This document shows, piece by piece, positions 37,204-46,740 of a stretch of DNA of 64,000 bases; the stretch's first letter is position 1, and every line of letters begins with the position of its first letter. The stretch is from NCBI GenBank assembly GCA_019057385.1, contig JAHQJS010000005.1, positions 1 through 64,000 on the forward strand, written 5' to 3'. This DNA is from Candidatus Borrarchaeum weybense. Its GTDB lineage: Archaea > Asgardarchaeota > Sifarchaeia > Borrarchaeales > Borrarchaeaceae. Both the position numbers and the translations under genes were made by a program. The notes beneath the pieces are model-generated. The model saw nothing but the letters and a program-made list of their open reading frames with translations. It did not search any database and had not been told where the DNA came from.

Positions 37204-40074
37204 CTATAAGTCATCCCAGAATGCCCTCGTACGTGCGAATTCTTTCTCGGCGTTCCATAATGCTTTATAAAAGTCATGTTCTGAATTAAATTTTCTTGCA
37301 AGAATACGAGATGCTGTTTGAGGACCAATTCCTCTACTAGCAAGTGCAATAATCGCTTTTTTGCCATATGCCTCTACAAGTACTGAACTCTTGCCTCCAC
37401 GCTTAATTTCTTTCTTATCCTCGATTGTCAATTTCATTTTCGCTTTTTGATGTCTTAATGCTGTCTTCAAGGCTGTATTTCTGGAAAAAACGACCGCTAT
37501 AAAAACACTTTTGCATTTTGGGCATTTTAATCTCTCATCAGGCAAATATTTAACCTGTCTAACACTTTCCCATTGTCCACAGTGCATACAGACGAGTTTA
37601 ATGCGCTTTTCATTTATCTTGTTTTTTACTGCCTCTATCAATACTGCTTCAGGTCGTGCTGACTTAACATAACTACCTGACTTTGCATTCCTAAGAGCTA
37701 GAAGAGAAAATGGAGATCCAAATTCAATAGAACCTTTTTGAACGATGTCAATAGTAGTGAGACCATTGGAAATTTGGGATAGAATCTTTTTTGTGTTCGG
37801 AATATCAAGTTTTTCTAACTTTATTTCTCTCAATGTCTCTATAACTGCCGTAGTATCTCTATATGCATGAACTATTTTTTCAATTAGAGTTGAATGGAAT
37901 TCAGCCCCCTTATCGATAATTCCGAAGCGTTGCGCAACTTGGCTAAACCTCCATAAAAACAGAGATGATCGACTTAGAGAGAGATCCAAGATATGATCCA
38001 CATGTTCCGGGTTTTTAAGTAACTCTGGAATTATTTTAGGATTTATTCGGGTTGGCAGTTGGAGTTGAATTGTATATGGTGACGAACGCATCACAACATT
38101 GGAACCCATTTCGGTAGTAAGCAATGCGGAAAGTAGTTCCCCTATTGTCTCATTGATTTTACTTCCGAAACAACAATGAATAATTATGTAGTCTCCAAAG
38201 GCTTCTATTACAATTCGCTTATGAGTTGGAATTGGAACATCACTTTCAATCTGTTGTATATTTGTATTCAAAATGATTTCTTTGACATTAGAAGAAAGCT
38301 GATATTCATCCAAGATGGCGTCAGTGTCCCCATTATTTTGATATGCTTGTTCTAATCTATGCCTTAATTCTCCCACTTCTTGTGCGACTTGATAAGGAAC
38401 AGGAATTAACTCTCCTACCCATCCAGGAATAGCACCAGTGGGATCTGGTGCGGGTGTAACTTCAATTTTGTTTTCATTAAGATTAAGAATTTTCCAAGGC
38501 CTACCCCTAACTATGAAAACAGTTCCCAGTTTCGCTTTAGTTGCAACGAATTCATTATCAAGAGTGCCAATTGGTCGATTTGTGGTTATATCAATAACTT
38601 GCCAACGCTGACCAACATCAGGAATCGTAGAAACTCTCTTATAATAAAATAGCAAAGTTTTACGACTTCTCTTCAGAATCCCATTATTTTCCCAGATAAG
38701 TTTTAGTTGGAGCATTAGATCAATTGTTTTGTTTAATAGTTCCTTGTCAAGATTTGCATAAGGATATGCTCTTCCTATAATCTGCTCTACCTCATTTATA
38801 GTTACTTCCCGCTTATCCATGACTATTCCAGCAATCTGATGCGATAATACATCTAGTGCGTTTTCATGAATTAAAATGTCTTCAAGCTCGTTTTTCAGTG
38901 CTTTTGAGACTATTACTATAGACTCTGCAATATCATCAAAGTCCATAGTAATGATCGTGCCCCTTGAAACCTCACCGATCTTGTGCCCTGCTCTCCCTAC
39001 TCGCTGAATTAGTTTTGATACCTGCCTTGGACTCATTAACTGAAGGACTTTATCGACGCTGCCTACGTCTATACCGAGTTCAAGAGATGATGTGCAAACA
39101 ATTGCTTTTAGTTCTTGTGACTTGAATTCCTCTTCTGCTTGGATTCTCACGTCTCTCGATAAAGAACCATGATGAATGGCATAATTAAAATCAGGGTCAA
39201 GTAGTCTTAAATGGCTAGAAAGCATTTCGGCATGGTCACGAGTATTTGTGAAACAAAGTACAGAGTTATTGTTTTCTATATGAGATGCAATCCTATTTAT
39301 CCTAGCAGCAGTTTCGGCAGTGGTATATAACTTTTTAGCGAGAGATCGATCTTCATCTGTAGCTAATGGATTTTCAATAGTAATTTCAAATTTCTTTTCT
39401 GTGTCAGTTTTAACCGTCTCAATTGATCTCCCTATTCCAGCCAAGAATCTTGCCACACGTTCTGGGTTACCGATAGTTGCAGAAAGTCCGAGAATTTGAA
39501 ATTCTCTTTCTGTACGATCTCTCAATCTTTCAAGTCCAACACTTAACTGAGTGGCACGCTTACTTTCAACAATTTCGTGGATCTCGTCTACGATAACGAC
39601 TTTTACATTTTTTAGGTGCATCCCCATCCTTTTCGCAGGTAAGATCGATTGAAGGGTCTCAGGCGTTGTAATAAGAATATGTGGAGGTTTTAATGCTTGC
39701 TTTCGTCTAGCATTAGAACTTGTATCTCCATGTCTTATCTGTATATCAAGCCCGAGATCTTGCCCCATTTCGATTAAGCGGCGGAAAATATCGCGATTGA
39801 GGGCTTTTAATGGCGTTATATAGAGAACTTGTATTCCTCTAATGAGTTTATTTCTGTTTTCTTGAAATAATGTTTCAAAAATAGGAAATATCGACGCTTC
39901 CGTCTTTCCTGTACCTGTGGGTGCAATTAATAATAGGTTTTTTCCCTCTAAAACTTTAGGTATGGCTTCATTTTGTATTGGGGTCGGCTGTACAAAGTTA
40001 TACTTCTGTATAGTTTTTTGTATTTCTTTGTGAAGCAGATTAAAACTATTTTGCGAGTTAACCGAGTCTTGCAA
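37204..40074 (-). CDS. Lhr-type superfamily 2 DNA/RNA helicase
   Basis: 956 residues with all SF2 motifs: APTGTGKTEAS near 48, DEIHEI near 166, LSATIGN near 198 and QRVGRAGHKIG near 362. The long C-terminal region is typical of Lhr (winged helix, beta-barrel and helical domains). Near 829-855 there is an extra zinc-binding CMHCG ... CPKC module, as in archaeal Lhr subtypes. Lhr enzymes translocate 3'-5' on ssDNA and unwind DNA or RNA:DNA hybrids in repair. A CitG-like gene follows after 39 bp. Confidence 0.93.
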   Translation of the reverse strand: MQDSVNSQNSFNLLHKEIQKTIQKYNFVQPTPIQNEAIPKVLEGKNLLLIAPTGTGKTEASIFPIFETLFQENRNKLIRGIQVLYITPLKALNRDIFRRLIEMGQDLGLDIQIRHGDTSSNARRKQALKPPHILITTPETLQSILPAKRMGMHLKNVKVVIVDEIHEIVESKRATQLSVGLERLRDRTEREFQILGLSATIGNPERVARFLAGIGRSIETVKTDTEKKFEITIENPLATDEDRSLAKKLYTTAETAARINRIASHIENNNSVLCFTNTRDHAEMLSSHLRLLDPDFNYAIHHGSLSRDVRIQAEEEFKSQELKAIVCTSSLELGIDVGSVDKVLQLMSPRQVSKLIQRVGRAGHKIGEVSRGTIITMDFDDIAESIVIVSKALKNELEDILIHENALDVLSHQIAGIVMDKREVTINEVEQIIGRAYPYANLDKELLNKTIDLMLQLKLIWENNGILKRSRKTLLFYYKRVSTIPDVGQRWQVIDITTNRPIGTLDNEFVATKAKLGTVFIVRGRPWKILNLNENKIEVTPAPDPTGAIPGWVGELIPVPYQVAQEVGELRHRLEQAYQNNGDTDAILDEYQLSSNVKEIILNTNIQQIESDVPIPTHKRIVIEAFGDYIIIHCCFGSKINETIGELLSALLTTEMGSNVVMRSSPYTIQLQLPTRINPKIIPELLKNPEHVDHILDLSLSRSSLFLWRFSQVAQRFGIIDKGAEFHSTLIEKIVHAYRDTTAVIETLREIKLEKLDIPNTKKILSQISNGLTTIDIVQKGSIEFGSPFSLLALRNAKSGSYVKSARPEAVLIEAVKNKINEKRIKLVCMHCGQWESVRQVKYLPDERLKCPKCKSVFIAVVFSRNTALKTALRHQKAKMKLTIEDKKEIKRGGKSSVLVEAYGKKAIIALASRGIGPQTASRILARKFNSEHDFYKALWNAEKEFARTRAFWDDL

Positions 40075-40233
40075 ATTCTACACACCAAAGTTTCAGAATC
40101 GAAATGATTTACCTAGTTTTTAGGCGTGAATTGTTAAGAAATGTAACGTCAAAAAATAGATAAATGCCACTAACCGTGCATAAAGTTGGAAAAACGCATA
40201 AAGAATTTGACAATGGATTATTTATAAATAAAT

Positions 40234-40347
40234 TCATTTTTCCGCAGCTTCATCCTCTGAAAGTACTTGATACGCAAGAATAAGGATGACTGCTATAAAT
40301 CCAAACGAAAATACTAAAGTTCGGACAATAAAGGGGTCTACGCTCAA
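40234..40347 (-). CDS. 37-residue single-helix membrane protein
   Basis: A short frame starting at TTG 40347, six bases after GGAGGA. It encodes a polar start (MSVDPFIVR), one hydrophobic helix of ~18 residues (LVFSFGFIAVILILAYQV) and an acidic C-terminal tail ending EDEAAEK. The strong ribosome binding site and the clean helix plus charged-tail layout argue for a real gene. I do not recognise it. It lies between Lhr and RNase Z, in the same direction. Confidence 0.55.
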   Translation of the reverse strand: MSVDPFIVRTLVFSFGFIAVILILAYQVLSEDEAAEK

Positions 40348-40476
40348 AGATTTTCCTCCACAAAAAAAACTGGTACATACAACGATGTGTAATGGATTTA
40401 AAAAGTTGTCTCATTATGTTAAATTTCTGCTTCCTTATCAAATTTTGATATATATCTTTGAAACCTACTTTCCATT

Positions 40477-41397
40477 CTATTTTCTATCTTTTAATGCAAT
40501 TTCCAAAAAATCATGTGCAATTATCGTATTTGGAAAAATCTTTGTAGCTTGCTCATAAAGAATCGAAGTATCTTTGTATCGTGTACTGATATGTGTTAAG
40601 ATTAACTGCTTGACCTTTGCATCTTTTGCTATCTTAGCGGCTTCCCCTGCTGTAGCATGTCCTGTCTGGATAGCCTTTTCTAAAAGAGAATCATCAAAAG
40701 TTGCCTCGTGAATCAAAACATCACTATTTTTGCTTAATAAGACAATAGATTTTGTTGGACGTGTGTCAACTGAGTAAGTGACTTTTCTCCCAGGTCTTGA
40801 AGGTCCAACAACTTCGGAGGAATTGATAACTCTCCCATCTGGTAATTGAATATTCTCTCCTGCCTTTAATTTTGCCCATAATTGTCCCTCAGGAATTCCA
40901 AGTTCTCTTGCTTTTTCTGGAAAAAACTTACCCGGATATGGTTTTTCAACAATAGAGAATGCAAATGTATCAATTCCATGATCTGCTAAAGTAGACTCAA
41001 CTACATACTCTTTCTCTTCAATTACAATCCCTTCTCCTATCTCACTTATGCTAAGTTCAAATTGTGTATCTAGCACACCTGCTATAGAATTCACAGCAGC
41101 CAGATATTGTTTTATACCAGGAGGACCATAAAGATGCAAAGGTTTTGTTCTTTGATACATTCTGAGAGTAAGAATCAACCCAGGCAGGCCGAATATATGA
41201 TCTCCATGAAGATGACTGATGAAAACTTTTGAGATTTTCATTATATTGAGTTGAGCATTAATGAGTTGGTACTGCATTCCCTCTCCAGCGTCAAATATGA
41301 GAATTTCGCCTGAATTTTTCCTTATAATGGCAATACTTGACAGTTTCCTCGTTTTCGAGGGGACGGCAGCACCAGTACCCAAGAAAACAATTTTCAT
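40477..41397 (-). CDS. rnz: Ribonuclease Z (tRNA 3' processing endonuclease)
   Basis: 306-residue metallo-beta-lactamase nuclease that removes the 3' trailer from pre-tRNAs. The zinc-binding HLHGDH lies near residue 61, with FLGTGAAVPS at the start, an RNase-Z exosite region in the middle and GHATAGEAA plus THIS(S/T)RY near the end. Length is that of the short form. ATG 41397 is preceded by GGAG and lies 15 bp after the Trm-G10 gene, so the two are probably co-transcribed. Confidence 0.95.
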   Translation of the reverse strand: MKIVFLGTGAAVPSKTRKLSSIAIIRKNSGEILIFDAGEGMQYQLINAQLNIMKISKVFISHLHGDHIFGLPGLILTLRMYQRTKPLHLYGPPGIKQYLAAVNSIAGVLDTQFELSISEIGEGIVIEEKEYVVESTLADHGIDTFAFSIVEKPYPGKFFPEKARELGIPEGQLWAKLKAGENIQLPDGRVINSSEVVGPSRPGRKVTYSVDTRPTKSIVLLSKNSDVLIHEATFDDSLLEKAIQTGHATAGEAAKIAKDAKVKQLILTHISTRYKDTSILYEQATKIFPNTIIAHDFLEIALKDRK

Positions 41398-41412
41398 TCT
41401 AGTTGCTCCAAT

Positions 41413-42522
41413 CTAATTCTGAAAAACGCCAATTATTCGTGTTAAACTTTTATGAACTCGCATCTTGTGGAGTTCTACAGTTTTAAGTCCAATCTCATTT
41501 GCTATCGTTTGAAGATTTATATGAGTAGGGGTACAGATACAAATATACCTCTTTTTTTGCAGAATATTCGTTGCAGATCCAAGAAAAGATTGAATTAACT
41601 TGTTTAATTCTATACCTTTTGTAGTAGATGATCTTCCGTAGGGAGGGTCCGTAGCAATTGCATAAATATCATCCTTAAAGGGAAGTTGACGTGCATCTGC
41701 GCAAATTAAGTTACCAGATAGATTAAACTGCTTTAAATTAACGGATGCGCCTTTTACCATCGTTTTTTGAACATCACATCCTAAGATGGTTGCTCCTATT
41801 AACCCCGCTTCGATGAGGATTCCACCACTACCGGAAAAAGGATCCAGAAACAACTTATCATCTTTTGCGCGTGAAAGATTAACCAATACCCTAGATAAAC
41901 GAGGTTCTAATGTACCTGGATGAAAAAACTCCCTCTTATGTCCCCTTCGTTTATCAAATCTCTGGAAATAAGTCTCTGATTTCCAAAGGTTTAATCCGAA
42001 GAAAAACTTATTTTCTGTAAATATTCCATAAAATGTGATATCGGGATTTTCAAGGTTAACCTTCATCACTTTGTTTACCTGTTCTAAGTGATTAAAAAGT
42101 ACTGCCCCAAGTTGTCGCTCAAGTTCTACTTTATCAATATGCGCTCCATAGTTCTTTATGCGTTTTATACGCACAGCAAAACTCTTTCCAAATATGAGCG
42201 AATTATCGACTATCATTTCTTTTGCGGTTTCAATGATCTCCTCAAAAGTATCATCTGATTCAAAAAAATAGGCACAGCAACGGTGCACAAGTGCACTTCT
42301 CCGAGCTATCACCTGGACACTATCCATTGAAGTAGAGATTTTCATGAGTTGATCAAATTTTGTGAAGTTTGAATATTGTCTTTCGGTAGCCTGTAGAATA
42401 GATATGGCTTCTGAAAAAGCTAATTTTGGATATTCTCCGTTTAATACAAAAAATAAATCTCTTGAGGCCATTTGAGACCATTTCTTTATTAATTGTTTCA
42501 AATATCGCAACCTAATTTTCAA
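41413..42522 (-). CDS. tRNA (guanine10-N2)-dimethyltransferase, Trm-G10/Trm11 family
   Basis: About 369 residues. An N-terminal THUMP-type RNA-binding region is followed by a Rossmann methyltransferase domain with DPFSGSGGILIEAG (SAM binding, near 225) and catalytic ATDPPYGRSS near 288. This architecture is that of archaeal Trm-G10, which makes m2(2)G10 in tRNA. The TTG start at 42522 is uncertain: ATG 42471 (residue 18, before ASRDLFFVLNGE) is nearer to the family's usual N-terminus, but neither has a strong ribosome binding site. It sits between prs and rnz on the same strand. Confidence 0.9.
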   Translation of the reverse strand: MKIRLRYLKQLIKKWSQMASRDLFFVLNGEYPKLAFSEAISILQATERQYSNFTKFDQLMKISTSMDSVQVIARRSALVHRCCAYFFESDDTFEEIIETAKEMIVDNSLIFGKSFAVRIKRIKNYGAHIDKVELERQLGAVLFNHLEQVNKVMKVNLENPDITFYGIFTENKFFFGLNLWKSETYFQRFDKRRGHKREFFHPGTLEPRLSRVLVNLSRAKDDKLFLDPFSGSGGILIEAGLIGATILGCDVQKTMVKGASVNLKQFNLSGNLICADARQLPFKDDIYAIATDPPYGRSSTTKGIELNKLIQSFLGSATNILQKKRYICICTPTHINLQTIANEIGLKTVELHKMRVHKSLTRIIGVFQN

Positions 42523-42559
42523 AGACAGTTAATGCTTCAGAATAATCTAAATAGAGTAT

Positions 42560-43426
42560 CTATGTAAGGGCATCTGCAATGAGTGATGCAACTGAAATTT
42601 TACTTACTTCACTTAGAACGGAGTCTGTTCCAATAATTTCTTCAACTTGTGCTTGCATGATACGCGTTCGTGCATTTTGGATAAGTAAAGCATGTGTTGC
42701 CCCTACAAAAACCCTTCTCGCCCCTTGTGCCTTTAGCATTTTCGCAGCATTTACAATTGTACCGCCTGTTGAAATAATATCATCTATTATAACCGTATCA
42801 CGCCCTTTAACATTAAGTTTCACTACTTCTGTTTCAATTTCTCCAGTAATAAGATCTCTTTTTTTGAAGCAGCTACTAACATCTGCATGGAGCGTTTCTG
42901 CTACTTCTTTTGCCAAGAATTCTGCTCCTTGATCAGGAGATACAATATATGGGTCTTTCAAATCATACTTTTTTAGATAAGTTCCAATAGCATTCATAGC
43001 GCTTAGATTGATTATGGGCATTTTAAATTCACTCAATACCGCATCTTCGTGAATATTAATCGTATAAAGTTCGTCCACGCCAATATTTTCAATCAAACGG
43101 ATAATTGTCTTTATACTTATTGCCTCTCCAGGTCTGAATCTTTTATCTTGTCGTGCATAGGCAAGATATGGAACGATCGCAGTTATTTTGGACGCAGCTA
43201 ATTCCTTTACTGTATCTAGAAGCAAAAAAAGTTCAATAAGATGCGGATCAGTAGGAAATGTAGATTGAACAACCGCTACATGTTCACCTTGAATATCTCC
43301 ATCGATTCTTATGTAAGCTTCCCCATCTGGAAACCGCTTATAGTCCAAAGGCACTACTTTTGCTTTTAGCAAATTTCCTATTTTAAATCCTAAAATCTGT
43401 GACGCAGGGCCAGGTATTACAATCAT
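42560..43426 (-). CDS. prs: Ribose-phosphate pyrophosphokinase (PRPP synthetase)
   Basis: 288 residues, the archaeal length. It makes PRPP from ribose-5-phosphate and ATP for nucleotide, His and Trp synthesis. The ATP-binding segment YARQDKRFRPGE (near 97), a YTINIHEDA segment equivalent to the divalent-cation site, and the PRPP-binding loop DTVIIDDIISTGGTI near 212 are all present. ATG 43426 follows GAGGT. Trm-G10 and RNase Z follow on the same strand. Confidence 0.96.
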   Translation of the reverse strand: MIVIPGPASQILGFKIGNLLKAKVVPLDYKRFPDGEAYIRIDGDIQGEHVAVVQSTFPTDPHLIELFLLLDTVKELAASKITAIVPYLAYARQDKRFRPGEAISIKTIIRLIENIGVDELYTINIHEDAVLSEFKMPIINLSAMNAIGTYLKKYDLKDPYIVSPDQGAEFLAKEVAETLHADVSSCFKKRDLITGEIETEVVKLNVKGRDTVIIDDIISTGGTIVNAAKMLKAQGARRVFVGATHALLIQNARTRIMQAQVEEIIGTDSVLSEVSKISVASLIADALT

Positions 43427-43690
43427 ATTGTAACCTCATTAGTTGATCGTATTATTCTTGATGAATTTTGTCTCTTTCTAGAAAGAATTCCTTCTAAAAT
43501 CGTTGTCATTGTCTATCTTTATTATTTCTAATTTTTTAATTAGATGTATCTGCATAACAACTATGTTTAAAAACAAAACTCTGAAGCCAAAGGGATTAAA
43601 TCAAATGGACTATTGTAGCTTATAAAAGAGTGATAACACGCCCCCCATTTCTTTAAGGGATTAGTATTTCTCTCTAGTTATAGGTTTCTG

Positions 43691-44254
43691 TTAACTTTTT
43701 TTTCGGGCGATAATAACTACTCCAATGAATAAACCTATTACAGGCAAAATATATACTCCTAAAAATATTGCTGATGGATTTTCAATTGACCCCTGAGGAG
43801 GAGTCCATAATTTCGTTTCAATACTAATTTCAACCGTGTTTGAACTCACAGTAAAACTTTCTCCAGTTAATTCGAAATTGATTTCAGCAGCTTCTAGCGT
43901 ATGATTGCCTGAACTTCGTGCTTCAAGGATGTATGTGTGGTTAATGCTTTCAAGTGCATCAATACTAGACCAAAATTCAATTAAAGAACCCGAAACTACA
44001 AGAAATGCGTCTGGAACGGTATCAATTAACTCTACGTTTCGTATTGGTAATGAGTTTTCATTGTTTATAGTTACCGTTACATTTAATCTGTCGCCTGTTC
44101 CTATGATTTCTTCACTAACAGTTTTCTCAACATTAACTCCATTATTTTGTTGATATTGGAGTGCGGTGGTTGTATTTACAGAAAGAATTGCCCCACATAG
44201 CAACACAACAGTCAACAGTGCTAATTTCTTAGGATTAATAATTTCTCTCACCAT
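43691..44254 (-). CDS. Secreted/anchored DUF11-like beta-sandwich protein
   Basis: 187 residues. A signal peptide (hydrophobic ~11-33) precedes an extracytoplasmic beta-rich domain with the DUF11/CARDB pattern (VEKTVSEE ... GDRLNVTVTINNENSLPIRNVELIDTVP). A C-terminal transmembrane helix (GVYILPVIGLFIGVVII) ends in ARKKS. It is a type I membrane protein displayed outside the cell. The domain also recalls the luminal domain of TRAP-beta, but I cannot separate these by eye. The function is unknown. Confidence 0.65.
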   Translation of the reverse strand: MVREIINPKKLALLTVVLLCGAILSVNTTTALQYQQNNGVNVEKTVSEEIIGTGDRLNVTVTINNENSLPIRNVELIDTVPDAFLVVSGSLIEFWSSIDALESINHTYILEARSSGNHTLEAAEINFELTGESFTVSSNTVEISIETKLWTPPQGSIENPSAIFLGVYILPVIGLFIGVVIIARKKS

Positions 44255-44560
44255 TTGTGAAATTTATTGTTTATTTTTATCATTACAATCTAAATGGTGG
44301 TACCATATTGGAAGGGACTGAAAATCTATCCCTATTTAACTTTATCGGCGAGGAGACCTCGTTTTCTAAAACAACTAAATTATGATTTTATCATACATTT
44401 TTTTTATGGACAGATGGACGTGATTGCAAATAGATTAGCAAGTTAGGAAAAAGTAGCGAGGTTTTTATATCTACTTGTTCTTTGCAAGTGAAGACTTTGA
44501 TAATGAAAACCTTCCCAAAGTACTGTTTAAAAGCCAAAATAAAATAAAGAAGGAAAGAAA
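44255..44560. other. Gene-free gap upstream of the pilin-like gene
   Basis: 306 bp between the divergent DUF11-like and pilin-like genes. A TATA-like TTTTATATC near 44464 and CTTG-ttctttg-CAAG hairpin bases near 44479 are the only features I see. Confidence 0.3.
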
Positions 44561-44746
44561 ATGCTAAAAAAGTTTTTAAGAAACAAAAAAGGCTCGCCTT
44601 TGATTGAAGAGGTTATGTTAATTGGGATGGCAATTCTTATGTTTGCCTTGGTGATTAGTTTAATATTTGACATCTTTAATTGGACTGGAGCATCAACGTC
44701 GGAACTATACCAAGAATTGGCCAATCTTTGGAGCGAATTTCGTTGA
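44561..44746 (+). CDS. Very short type IV pilin-like protein with class III signal peptide
   Basis: 61 residues. The N-terminus LRNKKG-SPLIEEV fits an archaeal prepilin peptidase (PibD/EppA) site: positive residues, Gly at -1 and Glu at +5/+6. A hydrophobic helix of ~20 residues follows (MLIGMAILMFALVISLIFDIF). Only about 20 residues remain after the helix, so the mature protein is almost just the pilin N-terminal helix. A TATA-like TTTTATATC lies near 44464. No pilus assembly genes are nearby. A hairpin (CTAG-aaaa-CTAG, near 44843) follows the gene. Confidence 0.6.
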   Translation: MLKKFLRNKKGSPLIEEVMLIGMAILMFALVISLIFDIFNWTGASTSELYQELANLWSEFR

Positions 44747-44958
44747 TGAAATAAGATCAAGTTTTTAAACATTATGGAGCCTTAGATCATTGTTTGAAAT
44801 ATATTGATAACAATTAGCAATCAATAAAGTTTTTTCTCCTCCCTAGAAAACTAGGAGAACCATTGTACTTGTTATAATATTTTTTAACACTTAGATACAA
44901 GTTGAAGACAAAAGATATTTATGTAATCAATGTAGTTTACGCACATGGAGGATTATAC

Positions 44959-45114
44959 GTGGCTCAGGTGTACATAGATGCATTAACGAAATGGAAGGCT
45001 ATGATAAAATTACTAGAAGGAGAGAGTGATGCTTCCCGAGATAGGGGTCTCATAGCCGCAATATTAGTTATGACGGCAGAATTCATAAAATATAGAAAAG
45101 GTAGTAACGAGTAG
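44959..45114 (+). CDS. Small helical protein, unknown
   Basis: 51 residues from GTG 44959, with GGAGGA six bases upstream; a longer frame exists but lacks a ribosome binding site. The protein looks like two amphipathic helices (DALTKWKAMIKLLEG ... LIAAILVMTAEFIKYRKG) and has no motif I recognise. It follows the pilin-like gene on the same strand after about 210 bp, so a shared role is possible but unsupported. Confidence 0.45.
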   Translation: MAQVYIDALTKWKAMIKLLEGESDASRDRGLIAAILVMTAEFIKYRKGSNE

Positions 45115-45276
45115 GAAATGAATATACTTTTTAGGAAGGACGCAACTAACCGCCTTTCCATTTTCTGTCAATACCCTTATGAATCTTGTTAGTAGCGCTC
45201 ATCTCTTAATTGAAATAAAGATTGTTCCAAATATATTATTTCAATTAAATATGGAATAACTTCTAACTAACTAGAA

Positions 45277-45861
45277 TTAACTCTTTTGAATCCACTTAAG
45301 GTATTTCTCGATATATTTCTCTTTGATATTCGTTCGCATCAGTTCTTTTTTAATAATATCTAAAGGCATATTTTCGTCCTTTAACGACATATAGAGTTTT
45401 GTGATAGTTTCTCTACGTTCCCAAGGAAAAACTATCCACTTATCGGTTTCAAGGATCCAGTAATCCGGGTTGCATTTGCTCCAAGGCTTCATATAGAGGG
45501 CCGCTACACGTACATCTGATGCACCAGATTCTTTTATATGGTCAATGGCTGCCAGTAGACTCTCGCCAGTATCAGCTACATCATCACATAATAGTACCTT
45601 TTTCTTTTCAACTGATACAGAGATGGGTTGAACAATTCTTGGTTTTTCTTCAGTTTGATTAATATCAGCGTAGAATTCAATCTTTATATTCGCCGTTAGA
45701 TTATTTTCTGAAAAATCGGAAAGCAGTCGAGCAGGAATCCAACCTCCTCTTGCTACCCCTACAATAATATCAGGAAAGAACCCATCTTGTAATAGGTTTT
45801 CATATAATTCGATAGTTATATCATATATTTCGTCCCATGAAGGTGTAACGAACTCCACCAA
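45277..45861 (-). CDS. Phosphoribosyltransferase (COG2236-type)
   Basis: 194 residues. The PRPP-binding loop VLLCDDVADTGESLLAA near 107-123 and an upstream IVGVARGGWIPARLLS mark a type I phosphoribosyltransferase close to archaeal xanthine/hypoxanthine-guanine enzymes. I place the start at TTG 45861, six bases after GGAGGA; ATG 45867 touches that site and would be out of spacing. It probably salvages purine bases. It is divergent from the Cgi121 gene. Confidence 0.87.
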   Translation of the reverse strand: MVEFVTPSWDEIYDITIELYENLLQDGFFPDIIVGVARGGWIPARLLSDFSENNLTANIKIEFYADINQTEEKPRIVQPISVSVEKKKVLLCDDVADTGESLLAAIDHIKESGASDVRVAALYMKPWSKCNPDYWILETDKWIVFPWERRETITKLYMSLKDENMPLDIIKKELMRTNIKEKYIEKYLKWIQKS

Positions 45862-45941
45862 ATACATTCCTCCAGAATTCCTAATGTATCTTCTGATGTA
45901 ACTCTTTTAATTCGGGCATACTAAGTGTTTTCAAATTAATA

Positions 45942-46553
45942 ATGTGGTCTCTAATGAATTCTAAAAATGTCTTGATCAAGTCTCTAGAGGTTAATTATTT
46001 ACATTTTAAATTTGTTGGAGTGACTGGCTTTCGAGGTATAAAGCCTTTCAATATAGACAAATTATTAGGAAAGATAACAAGGCTGGGGAATGAAAAAAAT
46101 GTCACAATCCAACTTTTTGATAGTGATTTGATTGCCACATGGGAACATCTATTTTTTGCAACTCTCCACGGAGTCAAAGCATTCTTGTATTCTCGAAATA
46201 TCTCAAAATCGTTAGCAATTGAATCTCTCATATATGCATCTGGTCAAAGACAGATAAAACTTGCAGTAAAAGTTCTAGGACTTAAGCCAAAGACTAAGAA
46301 TTGTGCTTTATTACTAGTAGGAACTTCTCCAGAGAATATTGAATCCGTTGCAGAGGAGGTTTATAGATATTTAGGCGGTAAATTAGACTTGAGTGTTTTG
46401 GACATTGATGAATCAAAGTTCAATAGAATAAAGACGACTTTCGATGTATCTGATACCGAAATTGACACACTCATTTCAAACAATACATGGGACGATCAAA
46501 AAAATGCTTTAGTAAAACTTATACTCGAACGACTTGCATTTCTTCATTTCTAA
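45942..46553 (+). CDS. KEOPS complex subunit Cgi121
   Basis: 203 residues. The core matches Cgi121: a TIQLFDSDLIATWEHL segment, an AFLYSRNISKSLAIESLIYASGQRQI block and CALLLVGTSPENI. Cgi121 recruits tRNA to the KEOPS complex (Kae1, Bud32, Cgi121, Pcc1) for t6A37 synthesis. The other KEOPS genes are not in this window. A C-terminal extension of ~60 helical residues is longer than in some homologues. ATG 45942, or ATG 45954. Confidence 0.82.
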   Translation: MWSLMNSKNVLIKSLEVNYLHFKFVGVTGFRGIKPFNIDKLLGKITRLGNEKNVTIQLFDSDLIATWEHLFFATLHGVKAFLYSRNISKSLAIESLIYASGQRQIKLAVKVLGLKPKTKNCALLLVGTSPENIESVAEEVYRYLGGKLDLSVLDIDESKFNRIKTTFDVSDTEIDTLISNNTWDDQKNALVKLILERLAFLHF

Positions 46554-46586
46554 TTTATAAATCTAAACAGTCCCTCATTTAGGAGA

Positions 46587-46740
46587 AGTGAACTACCTCA
46601 CGCTAAAGCGGTGAGGCTTCCTGTTTCTGCGACCATACTTGCCTCAACGTAGGCTATCTGATTCAGATACTCCAACATTAAGGTAGAGGTATTAGTCTCC
46701 ACAGGCGTGACTTCGGTAGGTCCCCTACCTAGTAACCTAC
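46587..46740 (-). ncRNA. Putative omega RNA (TnpB guide RNA scaffold), copy 2
   Basis: By analogy with characterised TnpB guide RNAs, the transcript would span the tnpB 3' end and the right end. The hairpin pairs CCTCA+CGCT with AGCG+TGAGG around a 2-nt loop, with one bulged base. Copy 1 keeps the same nine pairs with the bulge on the opposite strand, as expected of a conserved stem. The guide would begin after TTCACT (TCTCCTAAATGAGG on the minus strand). The 5' boundary is uncertain. Confidence 0.4.

Noticed and set aside
40286..40558. 90-codon plus-strand frame between lhr and rnz
   Set aside because: It overlaps the small membrane protein and the rnz 3' end on the other strand, has no ribosome binding site and no protein-like pattern.
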